DNA of 43,146 nt, taken from IMG/VR virus record IMGVR_UViG_3300043786_000552, positions 1 to 43,146 of that record; one strand, 5' to 3'. Origin of the DNA: a virus. Below are positions 25,756 through 33,523 of the stretch, piece after piece; the first letter of the stretch is position 1, and each line of letters opens with the position of its first letter. The notes beneath the pieces were generated by a model. That model saw nothing but the letters and a program-made list of their open reading frames with translations, had not been told where the DNA came from and did no database searches. A program made the translations under genes and the position numbers.

Positions 25756-26021
25756 AGCGGCGACGGCGAACGCTCTACATCGGCGAGAAACGATGGAAGC
25801 TCTTGCAGACGCGGCTTCGTGACCGGCGTGGCGATTGCAACATCGAGACCAAGACCATCAGGGTCTGCGAGTCGCTGATTGGGCAGGAGCTGGTCGAGGT
25901 CTTGGTGCACGAAATCGTACACGCACGGGTATGGGATCTCGACGAGACAGCAGTGAGCGACATCGGGCAGGCGGTGGCGTCGGCTCTCGCAAACTGGGGC
26001 CTACTCAACTTGGAGGAGTAA
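25752..26021 (+). CDS. Small SprT-like zinc metallopeptidase
   Basis: 89 residues. HEIVHARVWDLDE (53-65) is a zincin HExxH motif followed by an acidic residue in the right region. A basic N-terminus (MKRRRRTLYIGEKRW) and CNIETKTIRV match the strands preceding the helix in SprT-like and related phage minimal metallopeptidases. The third zinc ligand is not obvious; Glu65 is possible. It could process virion or host proteins. Flanked by ATGA and TAATG overlaps. Confidence 0.6.
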   Translation: MKRRRRTLYIGEKRWKLLQTRLRDRRGDCNIETKTIRVCESLIGQELVEVLVHEIVHARVWDLDETAVSDIGQAVASALANWGLLNLEE

Positions 26022-27019
26022 TGGCGGGCGACCCTATCACGCAGATGGCGAAAGACCTCTGCAAACGCTACCCCGACTATCCGGCCCGCACGTTGGCGAG
26101 GCGTCTGGTTAAGGACAGCAACAGCGCCATCACGCTGGAAGCGGCTCGGTGCCGCATATCTCGCCAGTTTGGCCAATCGCACACGAAGGGCAGGAGAAAC
26201 TACGGCACCGTCAAGCGTGCCGCCCGCAAGCCTGGTCAGGGCGTCGAGATGCCGAAGAGCGTCGCCGAGCCGTGGCTGCCGCAGGTAATCGACGTGGTCG
26301 GCCTGGTCGGCATCATCAGCGACGTTCACATTCCGTATCACTCTGAGCGCGCCCTCGAGGCCGCGGTCTCGCACCTTAAGCAGCTGGGCATCGCCTGCCT
26401 GCTCATCAACGGCGACCTGTGCGACTTCTACAGCATCTCACGCTGGACGAAGAACCCGGCCAAACGCAACTTTGCCGCCGAGCTCAAGGCGTGCCGGCAG
26501 ACCATCGAATGGCTGCGGGACCAGTTCCCAGAGATCCCCATCGTCTTTAAGGCCGGCAACCATGAAGAGCGTTGGGACCATTGGATCTGGCAACATGCGC
26601 CGGAGATAAGCGACGAAGGCGAGATGAGCCTGCCGACCTGGCTCAAGCTGGAAAAGCACGGCGTCGAGTACGTGACTGACCAGCGCCCCGTGATGCTCGG
26701 CAAGCTTCCGGTCTGCCACGGCCACGAGCTACCGAAGGGCTTGGCCGCACCGGTCAACGTCGCCCGCGGTGCATTCCTGCGGACGCTGTCGACGGTGCTG
26801 GTAGGCCATTCTCACCGCACCAGCGGCCACGCCGAAACGGATATGTGGCACGACGAAATCTTCTGTTGGTCGACCGGGTGCCTGTGCGACATGAATCCCG
26901 AGTACGCCCGCGTCAATAAGTGGAACTGGGGATTTGCCACGGTGGAGGTCGCCAAAGACGGCGGCTTCAACGTGGAAAACTATCGCATCAGCGGCAAGGG
27001 CGAGGTGCGATCCTCGTGA
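26021..27019 (+). CDS. Calcineurin-like metallophosphoesterase
   Basis: 332 residues. The catalytic set of the superfamily is complete: ISDVHIPYH (Asp101, His103), INGDLCDF (Asp132), KAGNHEER (Asn180, His181), VCHGHE (His233) and LVGHSHRT (His263, His265). An N-terminal ~75 residues with helices (AKDLCKRYPDYPARTLARRL) and a basic segment may bind nucleic acid. Substrates in phage members include DNA ends and nucleotides. The start is the ATG overlapping the previous TAA. It forms an operon with the SprT-like and DUF1599-like genes. Confidence 0.85.
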   Translation: MAGDPITQMAKDLCKRYPDYPARTLARRLVKDSNSAITLEAARCRISRQFGQSHTKGRRNYGTVKRAARKPGQGVEMPKSVAEPWLPQVIDVVGLVGIISDVHIPYHSERALEAAVSHLKQLGIACLLINGDLCDFYSISRWTKNPAKRNFAAELKACRQTIEWLRDQFPEIPIVFKAGNHEERWDHWIWQHAPEISDEGEMSLPTWLKLEKHGVEYVTDQRPVMLGKLPVCHGHELPKGLAAPVNVARGAFLRTLSTVLVGHSHRTSGHAETDMWHDEIFCWSTGCLCDMNPEYARVNKWNWGFATVEVAKDGGFNVENYRISGKGEVRSS

Positions 27020-27609
27020 CGCTCCCAGCCAACTACCTCGCTGACGTTGAGCGGCGAGCGCGACGATTCCAGGGACAGTGGACCGGCTCAGAGGGTGGGC
27101 TGGCAGCGGACGTGATTCGACTTCTCAAAGAAAGGGCAAAGCTCATGAGCCAACTCGACGTGCTTGACTGCGGGCCGACCGAGACGACGACGACCGAGGG
27201 CATCCCCAGCGACTGGATTCTCAGAGGCGACCGTGAACTGCGGCAGGAGAAGACGCCGCGGCTCAAGGGCGACGGGCTCTTGGCCGCGAAGCCCGACCAG
27301 CTGCGGCCAGGCTCGCTGGCGTTCATGGAGGTCATCGAGGAGATTCGGCAGCTGCACCTCGCCAAGACGCAGGACTACGGCGCCGACAGCGACGCCCTGA
27401 AAAACATCCGAGACGGCGCCGACGTGGTGGGCATCGAGCCGTGGCGGGCTTGCCTGATCCGCATGGCGGACAAGATGACCCGCCTGCGGAGCTACTGCCA
27501 CAACGGCTCAGTGAAGTTCGACGGCGTCGAGGACACGCTGCTCGACATGGCGGCCTATGCGGCCATCGCCCTGGTGCTCTACCGCGAGGCCACACGCCCT
27601 GCCGCCTAG
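27016..27609 (+). CDS. DUF1599/Nmad1-like nucleotide-modification protein
   Basis: 197 residues from GTG 27016 (GTGA overlap). The C-terminal ~90 residues match the DUF1599 pattern: HLAKTQDYGADSDALKNIRDGADVVGIEPWRACLIRMADKMTRLRSY, then GVEDTLLDMAAYAAIALVLYRE. Aravind-type analyses name this domain nucleotide modification associated domain 1. The N-terminal ~100 residues are a separate helical/linker region; an internal ATG (27145) could give a shorter product. Its role in hypermodified DNA or nucleotide salvage is inference. Confidence 0.65.
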   Translation: MTLPANYLADVERRARRFQGQWTGSEGGLAADVIRLLKERAKLMSQLDVLDCGPTETTTTEGIPSDWILRGDRELRQEKTPRLKGDGLLAAKPDQLRPGSLAFMEVIEEIRQLHLAKTQDYGADSDALKNIRDGADVVGIEPWRACLIRMADKMTRLRSYCHNGSVKFDGVEDTLLDMAAYAAIALVLYREATRPAA

Positions 27610-27630
27610 CCCACGGCAGGCGTAGCCTGC
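27598..27630 (+). promoter_or_regulatory. Alternative hairpins before the 27635 gene
   Basis: CCTGCC (27598-27603) can pair with GGCAGG (27615-27620). GCAGGC (27616-27621) can instead pair with GCCTGC (27625-27630) around a three-base loop. The shared bases make the two folds exclusive. The second stem ends four bases before the ATG, so the choice of fold could affect initiation. Confidence 0.35.
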
Positions 27631-27634
27631 GTGA

Positions 27635-28162
27635 ATGGCCGAAACCGTCACCGATGTCGTCTCGGGCACGCTGCGCACTACGCTCACGTGGAACCGCACC
27701 GACACGCAGCAGCTGGGCACCGTCTCCAACAAGAAAACGCAGACGGGCTCCTACACGATTGCCGACGGCAACTCGAGCGGGCAGGCCGACCTGGTCTTCA
27801 CCGACACGCGAACGATCGCCGCCAACACGGTCGAGCAGATCGACCTGCTCAACCTGACGCAGACCACACTTGGCGTCAGCGTGCCGTTTTCGTTTCGGCA
27901 GCTCAACCTCGTGCGCGTGGTCAACAAAGAGACCGCCGCCGGCAAGCGGCTGCTCTTTGGCGTCGACCCCGGCCGCCCGACCAGCGTCTACGCCGCCGAG
28001 GTCGGCCCTGGCTGCGAGTTTGTTTCGGCCAACACGACCGACTCATGGGTGGTCACGAACACCAACTCGACCATCTACATCGCCAATCCAAACAACTCGA
28101 CGCTTACCTATGAGCTGTACCTCTTTGGCAACTCCTCGGCAGTCGGAGGTAGTGGCCTATGA
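27635..28162 (+). CDS. Beta-rich virion-type protein, paralogue A
   Basis: 175 residues, Thr/Asn/Val-rich, all-beta: TVTDVVSGTLRTTLTW, SYTIADGNSSGQADLVFTDTRTIAA, FRQLNLVRVVNKETAAGKRLLFGVD. It aligns with its downstream neighbour along its whole length (TxTW, IADGxGxxQAD, DTxTIAA, VxNKxTAG). Probably a structural or host-attachment component. ATGA overlap with the next gene. Confidence 0.5.
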   Translation: MAETVTDVVSGTLRTTLTWNRTDTQQLGTVSNKKTQTGSYTIADGNSSGQADLVFTDTRTIAANTVEQIDLLNLTQTTLGVSVPFSFRQLNLVRVVNKETAAGKRLLFGVDPGRPTSVYAAEVGPGCEFVSANTTDSWVVTNTNSTIYIANPNNSTLTYELYLFGNSSAVGGSGL

Positions 28163-28653
28163 GTACGTTCAATGTCACCGGTCGCGTGACGATGACGCCG
28201 ACGTGGTCGGAAGACCTCGACCTCACGGCCATCGTCGACAAGACCACGGTTTCGCTCTCGACCGCTCTCGCCGATGGCACGGGCAATGACCAAGCCGACG
28301 CCTACTGGCGGGACACCATCACCATTGCCGCCTCGGCCACGACCAACCTTGACCTGCGGGCGTTGTCTCGGCAACTCATGGGCGGCACGGCCACCGACAC
28401 CTTCAGCAAGGTCAAGATGCTGGCGGTCTACAACAAGGCGACCGCCGGCACCATCTCGGTCGGCGTGAGCGTGACCGACCGCTGGACGGCACTGGCGGCC
28501 GGCTCCATGACGCTCGGGCCGCAGGGCGTCTTTTACGTCACGTACCCAGGCGCTGGCTACTTAACGGCGGCCGGCAACCAGGTGCTGGCCATCACAAACA
28601 ACGGCGCCGCTGCGGCCGACATCGACATCTACATCGTGGGGGTGCACGCATGA
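28159..28653 (+). CDS. Beta-rich virion-type protein, paralogue B
   Basis: 164 residues related to the 27635 product: MTPTWSEDLDLTAI, ALADGTGNDQADAYWRDTITIAASA, FSKVKMLAVYNKATAGTISVGVS, then YLTAAGNQVLAITNNGAAAADIDIYIVG. The pair arose by tandem duplication and later divergence. Lying after the enzyme cluster and before the membrane genes, it may be an accessory virion or host-binding protein. Confidence 0.5.
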   Translation: MSTFNVTGRVTMTPTWSEDLDLTAIVDKTTVSLSTALADGTGNDQADAYWRDTITIAASATTNLDLRALSRQLMGGTATDTFSKVKMLAVYNKATAGTISVGVSVTDRWTALAAGSMTLGPQGVFYVTYPGAGYLTAAGNQVLAITNNGAAAADIDIYIVGVHA

Positions 28654-29021
28654 TTTCTTCACGGCCCATCTCGGCTGCCCGTGACATCAAGACGCTGGGC
28701 GACCAGGTCAAAGCGTTTGTCGTGGCGGCCCGCGAGTCGTCGGAAGACGGCCTGACAATCAGCGAGTTCGCCGAGCTCGCCGTGGCGTTGCTGCGGCTCG
28801 TCATCGCCACGCTCGACACCATCCCGGTCGAGGGCGACCAAAAGAAGCGGTGGGCAGTCGACGCCGTCGCGATGCTCTTTGACGAGACGGCCGACAAGGT
28901 CGTGCCGGTCATCGCGTGGCCGCTCTGGATGATCGTGCGCCCCACCGTGCGGCAGCTGGTGCTGCTGGCGACCGCCGGTGCCATCGAATCTCTTCTGCCA
29001 CTTGTGAGGGCTGCCACATGA
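28650..29021 (+). CDS. Putative holin-region membrane-associated protein
   Basis: 123 residues. A helical N-terminal half (ISEFAELAVALLRLVIATLDTI) is followed by VDAVAMLFDETADKVVPVIAWPLWMIVRPTVRQLVLLATAGAIESLLPLV, hydrophobic enough for one or two membrane helices. It opens a five-gene run of membrane-anchored products (28650-31031), the likely lysis region. A holin or holin-like regulator is possible but unproven. Confidence 0.4.
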   Translation: MISSRPISAARDIKTLGDQVKAFVVAARESSEDGLTISEFAELAVALLRLVIATLDTIPVEGDQKKRWAVDAVAMLFDETADKVVPVIAWPLWMIVRPTVRQLVLLATAGAIESLLPLVRAAT

Positions 29022-29275
29022 CGATTGCCGGTCTCCTCGCCGCTGCGGCGGCCATTCTGTTTTGGCCCAAGGGCAAGCCTTCGCCGGCGCCGATGCCATT
29101 TGAGCCGGTCGACGTGAAGCCACTGCCACCGCGCGTGCCCGGCTTCCTCGAGGCTACGGCCGCTCTAGCCGAGGTCCGCAAGCGGCTCGTGGCCACCGAC
29201 GAGCTCGGCGAGGAAGAGCGGGAAGCCATCGACACGCTGCAGCTGGCACTCACCAGCGGGAGCGACAAGCCATGA
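29018..29275 (+). CDS. Small single-pass membrane protein
   Basis: 85 residues; ATG overlaps the prior TGA. One N-terminal hydrophobic helix (TIAGLLAAAAAILFW) is followed by a Pro-rich spacer (KGKPSPAPMPFEPVDVKPLPPRVPG) and a charged helix. The anchor, proline linker and helix recall i-spanin-like or other envelope proteins; the call is tentative. Confidence 0.45.
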   Translation: MTIAGLLAAAAAILFWPKGKPSPAPMPFEPVDVKPLPPRVPGFLEATAALAEVRKRLVATDELGEEEREAIDTLQLALTSGSDKP

Positions 29276-29724
29276 GCCGACTTCTCATCGCCGCCGGCTT
29301 CGTGCTGCTGGCTGGCATTCTGTGGCTGGCAAGCGGCGACAAGACGCCCCCCCCGGCACCTACGCCCGAGCCGGCCGGTATCTCGCTGCGTGGGCTCTTC
29401 GTGGGCCCGACCGCAGCCGATGACGCGGCCACGCTCGCCGCCCTGTGTGACGAGATCGCCGCCGTCATCGAATGGGACGGCAACCTTCCCGGCCCCCGGC
29501 TAAAGACGGGCATTCAGATGGACGACCTGCGGGTCGCCGCCCGCGAGGGCCGGATGCGTGGCGTCTCAATCGGCGACCGGCAGCCGCACGTGCGCAAGGC
29601 CATTCACGACTACCTCGACGGCGAGATCGGCGTCGGTGGCGGCCCGGTCGACAAGGACCAGCGAGCGAAGTGGGTGACGACATACCGAGCCGTGGCGAGG
29701 GCGTGCGAAGATGCTACGAAGTGA
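29272..29724 (+). CDS. Membrane-anchored hypothetical protein with poly-C tract
   Basis: 150 residues. Signal-anchor LLIAAGFVLLAGILWLA (about 4-20), proline linker (KTPPPAPTPEPAG), then an extracytoplasmic domain of about 110 residues with GIQMDDLRVAAREGR and a C-terminal helix. The linker is encoded partly by a run of eight C (29346-29353), a slippage-prone site that could switch the gene on and off. Overlaps the next gene by 14 bases. Confidence 0.5.
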   Translation: MSRLLIAAGFVLLAGILWLASGDKTPPPAPTPEPAGISLRGLFVGPTAADDAATLAALCDEIAAVIEWDGNLPGPRLKTGIQMDDLRVAAREGRMRGVSIGDRQPHVRKAIHDYLDGEIGVGGGPVDKDQRAKWVTTYRAVARACEDATK

Positions 29725-30793
29725 ACGCGCCCTAGCTGCTGCCATCTTGCTCTTCACGGCGGCCGTGCTGGCCCTCTACTACGCGCCCGTGCCGGCGCCC
29801 AAAGAGAACTTCGGGTACACACCAAATCCAGACGGCGTCAAAGAGTTCCTGGCCGAGCTCGAGCAGCCGCTCTTCGCCCAGGCGGGGGCCGAGGCCATTC
29901 GCGAGGCCAAGGGCGTCGACACGTTTCTCTATCGCAGCATGTACCGCGCTCACCAGGCTAGGTACGGCAAGCAGTGGCGGTGCATCCGGCAACAAATCGG
30001 CGACTGTGTCTCGATGGGCTGGGGCGAACACGCCGCCTATATCGCCCTGTGCATCGACTGGGAGACCGGCCGCATTCCTGAGCCACCGCTGCGAGTCTGC
30101 AGTGAATCCTGCTATGGCGGATCTCGCGTGGAGGCCCGCAACAAGCCCGAAGGCTCGGGCGGGTATAGCGATGGCAGTTACGGCGCCGCCGCGGCCCGCT
30201 GGTATCGCGATTGGGGCGTCGTGTTTCGCGACTCTGTTGCCGGCCACGACCTCGTTGAATACAGCGGCGACCGGGCTTCCCAATGGGGAAATTGGGGCAA
30301 CGGAGGGCAGGGCGACAAGGGCAAGCTGGACATTATCGCAAAGCAGCACCCGGTCAAGTACGTGGCCCTGGTGCGGACGTGGAAGGAAGCTGCGGCGGCC
30401 ATCGAGTCTGGCTACCCGGTCGCCGTCTGCAGCATGAGCGGCTTCGCGTCGAAGTGCGACGAAGACGGCTGGGCCGTGCCGGGCGGCAAGAGCACGACCC
30501 GATGGGCTCATTGCCTCTGCCTTGTGGCAGTTCGCTATGCAAAGAACGGCAGCGTCCGCGACGGCGCCCTGGCAATGAATAGCTGGGGTGCGTGGAACGC
30601 AGGCGGCAAGTGGCCAGCCGATATGCCCGAGGGCTCATTCTGGATTGATGCCGCCACCGTCGACCAAATGCTAAGCGGCGGCGACTCGTTCGCCGTTGGG
30701 TCCGTTGGCGGCTTCGGCTTTCGCGACCTGCACCACGGCAACTGGCTGATGCCATTTCCACCTCGACCGGAGACCGTAGCGAATGGACCGTAA
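29711..30793 (+). CDS. Membrane-anchored papain-fold cysteine peptidase
   Basis: 360 residues. An N-terminal helix (AAAILLFTAAVLALYYA, 9-25) is a signal anchor. The catalytic set of papain-like (C1) peptidases can be followed: Gln95 in RQQIGDC, Cys99 (GDCVSMGWG), His267 (WAHCLCLVAV) and Asn290 in MNSWGAWNAGG. Extra cysteines (91, 114, 130, 134, 240, 249) may form disulfides, implying periplasmic or extracellular action. Placed in the membrane-gene run where endolysins normally lie, it is a candidate peptidoglycan endopeptidase or envelope-protein protease. No conventional lysozyme or amidase was found in the window. Activity is inferred; the triad is seen. Confidence 0.7.
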   Translation: MLRSERALAAAILLFTAAVLALYYAPVPAPKENFGYTPNPDGVKEFLAELEQPLFAQAGAEAIREAKGVDTFLYRSMYRAHQARYGKQWRCIRQQIGDCVSMGWGEHAAYIALCIDWETGRIPEPPLRVCSESCYGGSRVEARNKPEGSGGYSDGSYGAAAARWYRDWGVVFRDSVAGHDLVEYSGDRASQWGNWGNGGQGDKGKLDIIAKQHPVKYVALVRTWKEAAAAIESGYPVAVCSMSGFASKCDEDGWAVPGGKSTTRWAHCLCLVAVRYAKNGSVRDGALAMNSWGAWNAGGKWPADMPEGSFWIDAATVDQMLSGGDSFAVGSVGGFGFRDLHHGNWLMPFPPRPETVANGP

Positions 30794-31031
30794 GACCCTC
30801 CTCGTTTGCTTCGTCTGCCTTTGCATTGGCTGGTACACCGCTGGCGGCAGCGAGCCCGACAAGCCTGCGCCGCTCGACAACCGCCCGGTGCTCAAGTGGA
30901 TCGCCCGCGCCGCCAAGACGCTGTTGTGGGTCTCCCTGATTGCCGAGGAGCCACCGCAGCCCGAGCCACAGCCCGAGCACATCGCCACCAAGGACGGGCA
31001 GCCGCTCCTCGACCACGGCAGGGGGTGGTGA
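30783..31031 (+). CDS. Small membrane protein
   Basis: 82 residues. Hydrophobic N-terminus with two cysteines (TLLVCFVCLCIGWYTAGG, a possible signal or lipoprotein-like segment). A second hydrophobic stretch (VLKWIARAAKTLLWVSLIA) and a Pro/Glu-rich tail follow. It overlaps the peptidase gene by 11 bases and belongs to the lysis-region run. Possible spanin or holin partner. Confidence 0.4.
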   Translation: MDRKTLLVCFVCLCIGWYTAGGSEPDKPAPLDNRPVLKWIARAAKTLLWVSLIAEEPPQPEPQPEHIATKDGQPLLDHGRGW

Positions 31032-31032
31032 A

Positions 31033-31392
31033 ATGTGGCACGCCTTTCTCGCATGGCTCGCCAGTCTCGCCGCCGACCCGGTCGCTCTAGACCGAGAGGC
31101 ACCTCGAGCAGCTGCGGCAGTAGCGGCGGCTTACGCCAGCCTCGCGACCGACGCCAAGCCAGCGCCAACGCCAGAGCCAGGGCCGCAGCCAAAGCCGGGC
31201 GACTGCTGCAACGAGTGCGGCGGCAAAGGCTACATCGTCCACGGCGACGGCCACCGTACCGCCTGCCCATGCCCGTCGACGTGCAAGTGCAAGGCGACGC
31301 TCAATCGGGCGAGCTGTCCTGACGGCCGTTGCCCCGCCCCTGGCGCGTCGCTCGCGCCTGTTCTACCGGCCCGGCCTGCGGGCGGGAGGTAG
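31033..31392 (+). CDS. Cys-rich zinc-binding-like protein
   Basis: 119 residues. A short hydrophobic N-terminus and an Ala/Pro-rich spacer precede CCNECGGKGYIVHGDGHRTACPCPSTCKC, with further cysteines (ASCPDGRC). CxxCxGxG followed by CxC/CxxxC resembles DnaJ-type zinc-finger repeats. An adaptor or metal-binding protein is possible. It starts one base after the previous TGA. Confidence 0.45.
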   Translation: MWHAFLAWLASLAADPVALDREAPRAAAAVAAAYASLATDAKPAPTPEPGPQPKPGDCCNECGGKGYIVHGDGHRTACPCPSTCKCKATLNRASCPDGRCPAPGASLAPVLPARPAGGR

Positions 31393-31394
31393 CG

Positions 31395-31778
31395 GTGAGC
31401 GACGCGCCTGCGGTGGAACATCTCGGCAGCATCCGCGCGACGATTCGACGCTGCATCGGCGAGCCGGCCACGCTGATGCCTGATGTCACCGACGCCATCG
31501 TTGACGCCGTGCTGCGTGTCTGGCCTACCGACTGGGCAGGCTTGCTGGCCAGGTCGAGCAGCTGGCGGGCTGGCGAGACGTTCTACCGTCTGACAATTCT
31601 GGTCAAAGCACGGGCCCGAGAGTACATCGAGTGGCGGTACGGGCTCACCCGCAACGTCGAGACAGCCAACGCCATCCTGCTCGAGCGGGTCGTCGACGAG
31701 GTCGCGATGTTCTGGCTGGAGTCGGCTGAGCACAGGAACGCAATCCGGCAGGCGATTGCAGCGGCGAGGAAGACGTGA
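31395..31778 (+). CDS. Helical hypothetical protein
   Basis: 127 residues from GTG 31395, with AGGT just upstream. Mostly helical (IRATIRRCIGEPATL, VDAVLRVWPTDWAGLLA, FYRLTILVKARAREYIEWRYGL). Its stop overlaps the GTG of the DNA methyltransferase, so the two are probably coupled. No family is recognised; the helical arrangement and basic character would suit a small DNA-binding or recruitment partner. Confidence 0.45.
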   Translation: MSDAPAVEHLGSIRATIRRCIGEPATLMPDVTDAIVDAVLRVWPTDWAGLLARSSSWRAGETFYRLTILVKARAREYIEWRYGLTRNVETANAILLERVVDEVAMFWLESAEHRNAIRQAIAAARKT

Positions 31779-32860
31779 GCAGTGCCGTCGACAGCCTCGG
31801 GCGTTTCACCGGCAAGGGCGGTCGCTGCGACCACGTTGTCAGCCTCGCCGAATGGAAGGCGATGCCGCAGGCAGAGCAGAATGCCGTGGTCGCACAGATT
31901 GCCCAGCGAGCCAGGGCGGATGGCTTCCCGCACTTTCGCCTATCGCGTGCCGACAAGCTCTGCCGGTTTAGCGAACTCACCGCCTACGACCGGTCCGGTT
32001 TAATCGCCAAGGGCATCATTGGCATCAGCACCCACGGGCTCGGCCTGTGCTGGCATTACCACCCGCACCACTGGAGCGTGAAGTGTGGCTGCCAGCGACC
32101 GGTGATGGATGCGTGGGATGACGAAGACCGACTGCGGGCTGCAATCGCCAAGGGCATCCCGCACAACCACCGCACAGGCGGCTACAGCGTCGACGCCGAT
32201 GGACCGTATATGTCGGCCAGCGACCTGCGGAAATCGCTTGGCAGGGCAACCGGCGTGCAGCGGGTCAGCAACTTCCGGCCGACGGCTGCCGCCGCCATCT
32301 ACGACCGCTTTTGCCGCGGTGCGACGTGGGATCCCTGCGGCGGCTGGGGCGGGCGAATGCTTGGAGCGATTGCCAGCAAGCGAGTCGAGCGATACGTCTG
32401 CTGTGAGCCATCGACGCAAACATCACAAGGGCTCAAGGCGATGGCCCGAGACTTGGCCCACCTGACCAGCACAGATTGCAGCGTCGTGAAAAAGCCCGCC
32501 GAGGACTACGAGCCGCCAAGGCGGGAATTTGACCTGGTCTTCACCTCTCCGCCCTATGGCCGCACCGAGGTGTACAGCAACGAGCCAACGCAGTCCTGCC
32601 ATCGGTATCCGCTGATTGCCGCATGGACCGAGGGCTTCCTGCGGCCGATGATTCAGCGGGCCGCCGATGCCCTGACGCCACGCGGCTGGATGCTGTTGAA
32701 CGTCGCCAACACCCGCCAGCACCCGACGCTTGTGGAGGACGTAGAGCGAGTAGCCGGCGAAGAGGGCTTCGACCAGCACGCCGGGCTGCAGCTCGCGATG
32801 TCGAACATTCAACGCGGCGGGCTCAAGACCGAGCCGATTCTTTGCTTCCGGCTACGTTGA
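31775..32860 (+). CDS. Orphan DNA methyltransferase (TSPPY type)
   Basis: 361 residues. Motif I WDPCGGWGGRMLGA (185-198) is the SAM site and LVFTSPPYGRTEVYS (255-268) motif IV, the (D/S)PPY-type catalytic motif of amino-methyltransferases (N4-C or N6-A). The first ~170 residues are an unusual extension rich in Cys/His (GLGLCWHYHPHHWSVKCGC) that could bind zinc or DNA. No restriction endonuclease gene is adjacent, so it is likely an orphan protecting or marking phage DNA. GTG start overlapping the previous stop. It ends the + strand late operon and overlaps a convergent minus-strand gene by 38 bases. Confidence 0.8.
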   Translation: MSSAVDSLGRFTGKGGRCDHVVSLAEWKAMPQAEQNAVVAQIAQRARADGFPHFRLSRADKLCRFSELTAYDRSGLIAKGIIGISTHGLGLCWHYHPHHWSVKCGCQRPVMDAWDDEDRLRAAIAKGIPHNHRTGGYSVDADGPYMSASDLRKSLGRATGVQRVSNFRPTAAAAIYDRFCRGATWDPCGGWGGRMLGAIASKRVERYVCCEPSTQTSQGLKAMARDLAHLTSTDCSVVKKPAEDYEPPRREFDLVFTSPPYGRTEVYSNEPTQSCHRYPLIAAWTEGFLRPMIQRAADALTPRGWMLLNVANTRQHPTLVEDVERVAGEEGFDQHAGLQLAMSNIQRGGLKTEPILCFRLR

Positions 32861-33107
32861 TGCCAGCCCGATTGAGGCTTTGCAGCACCGCATTCACGTT
32901 GCGGTTTACGTCATCGAGCTTCGACTGCTCAAACGACGCCACGCCTTCGCGGATGGCGAGCCGCTCGAGGCGGTCATAGCTGGCCGGCGTGTCAAACCCG
33001 AGCAGCGTGGCCGCGACGGTATCGCGGACGACGGCGGGCGACTTGCGGTAAATCTCCATCGCAGCGATGAGCTGGTCGGCTGGCGTGCTTGGTACTTCCT
33101 GCCACAT
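32823..33107 (-). CDS. Hypothetical protein, minus strand
   Basis: 94 residues. The start MWQEVPSTPADQ is supported by an AGGAG about ten bases upstream on the minus strand; longer in-frame starts lack such a site. Helical and charged, with LLGFDTPASYDRLERLAIREGVASFEQSKLDDVNRN. It converges on the methyltransferase gene and overlaps its end by 38 bases. Together with the next two genes it forms the minus-strand (lysogeny-type) block. Confidence 0.55.
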   Translation of the reverse strand: MWQEVPSTPADQLIAAMEIYRKSPAVVRDTVAATLLGFDTPASYDRLERLAIREGVASFEQSKLDDVNRNVNAVLQSLNRAGINVAGSKESARS

Positions 33108-33235
33108 GGTCTCGTCTCCTCTGATTGGTTTGTGAACCGAGTGCATCTTCGCCATCCATCGGCGCTCGGTCAACCGCAGACGCAGAAAAACTTTTTGCCA
33201 TGCGGACCGGTTGGACCTGTTGGACCAGTGGGTTC

Positions 33236-33457
33236 TTATCCGTGCTCCCACCAGATGCGGAAGTTGACAATTCCGATCCAGACAATCGCCATAAAACTGG
33301 TAAACATTCCAGCTCCTGAGTATGGCTGTGATTCACTGAAAAACGTCAAGCAAATTCCAACTATTAGCGCAATGACGCCAATCACCTTCTGCAGCTTGAG
33401 CGCCTTCTTCGTGTTCTCTGTCGTAACGTGCCCGCGGACATCTTGAGTATCAGCCAT
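33236..33457 (-). CDS. Two-helix membrane protein
   Basis: 73 residues. A charged N-terminus is followed by two hydrophobic helices (LQKVIGVIALIVGICLTFF and GAGMFTSFMAIVWIGIVNFRIWW) around a short polar loop (SESQPYS). An AAGGAG lies 8 bases before the ATG. Being next to the integrase, it may be a lysogenic-conversion or superinfection-exclusion membrane protein; that is inference. Confidence 0.6.
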   Translation of the reverse strand: MADTQDVRGHVTTENTKKALKLQKVIGVIALIVGICLTFFSESQPYSGAGMFTSFMAIVWIGIVNFRIWWEHG

Positions 33458-33523
33458 TTCCGTTCTCCTTGGGTGGTGCCATCACCCTACGGGAGGGCTG
33501 GCGTCAGGAAAACTGAACAACTG

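Noticed and set aside
32880-33446. Plus-strand frame opposite the small minus-strand genes
   Set aside because: Two minus-strand genes with good ribosome sites explain the region; the plus frame has no site and mixed composition.
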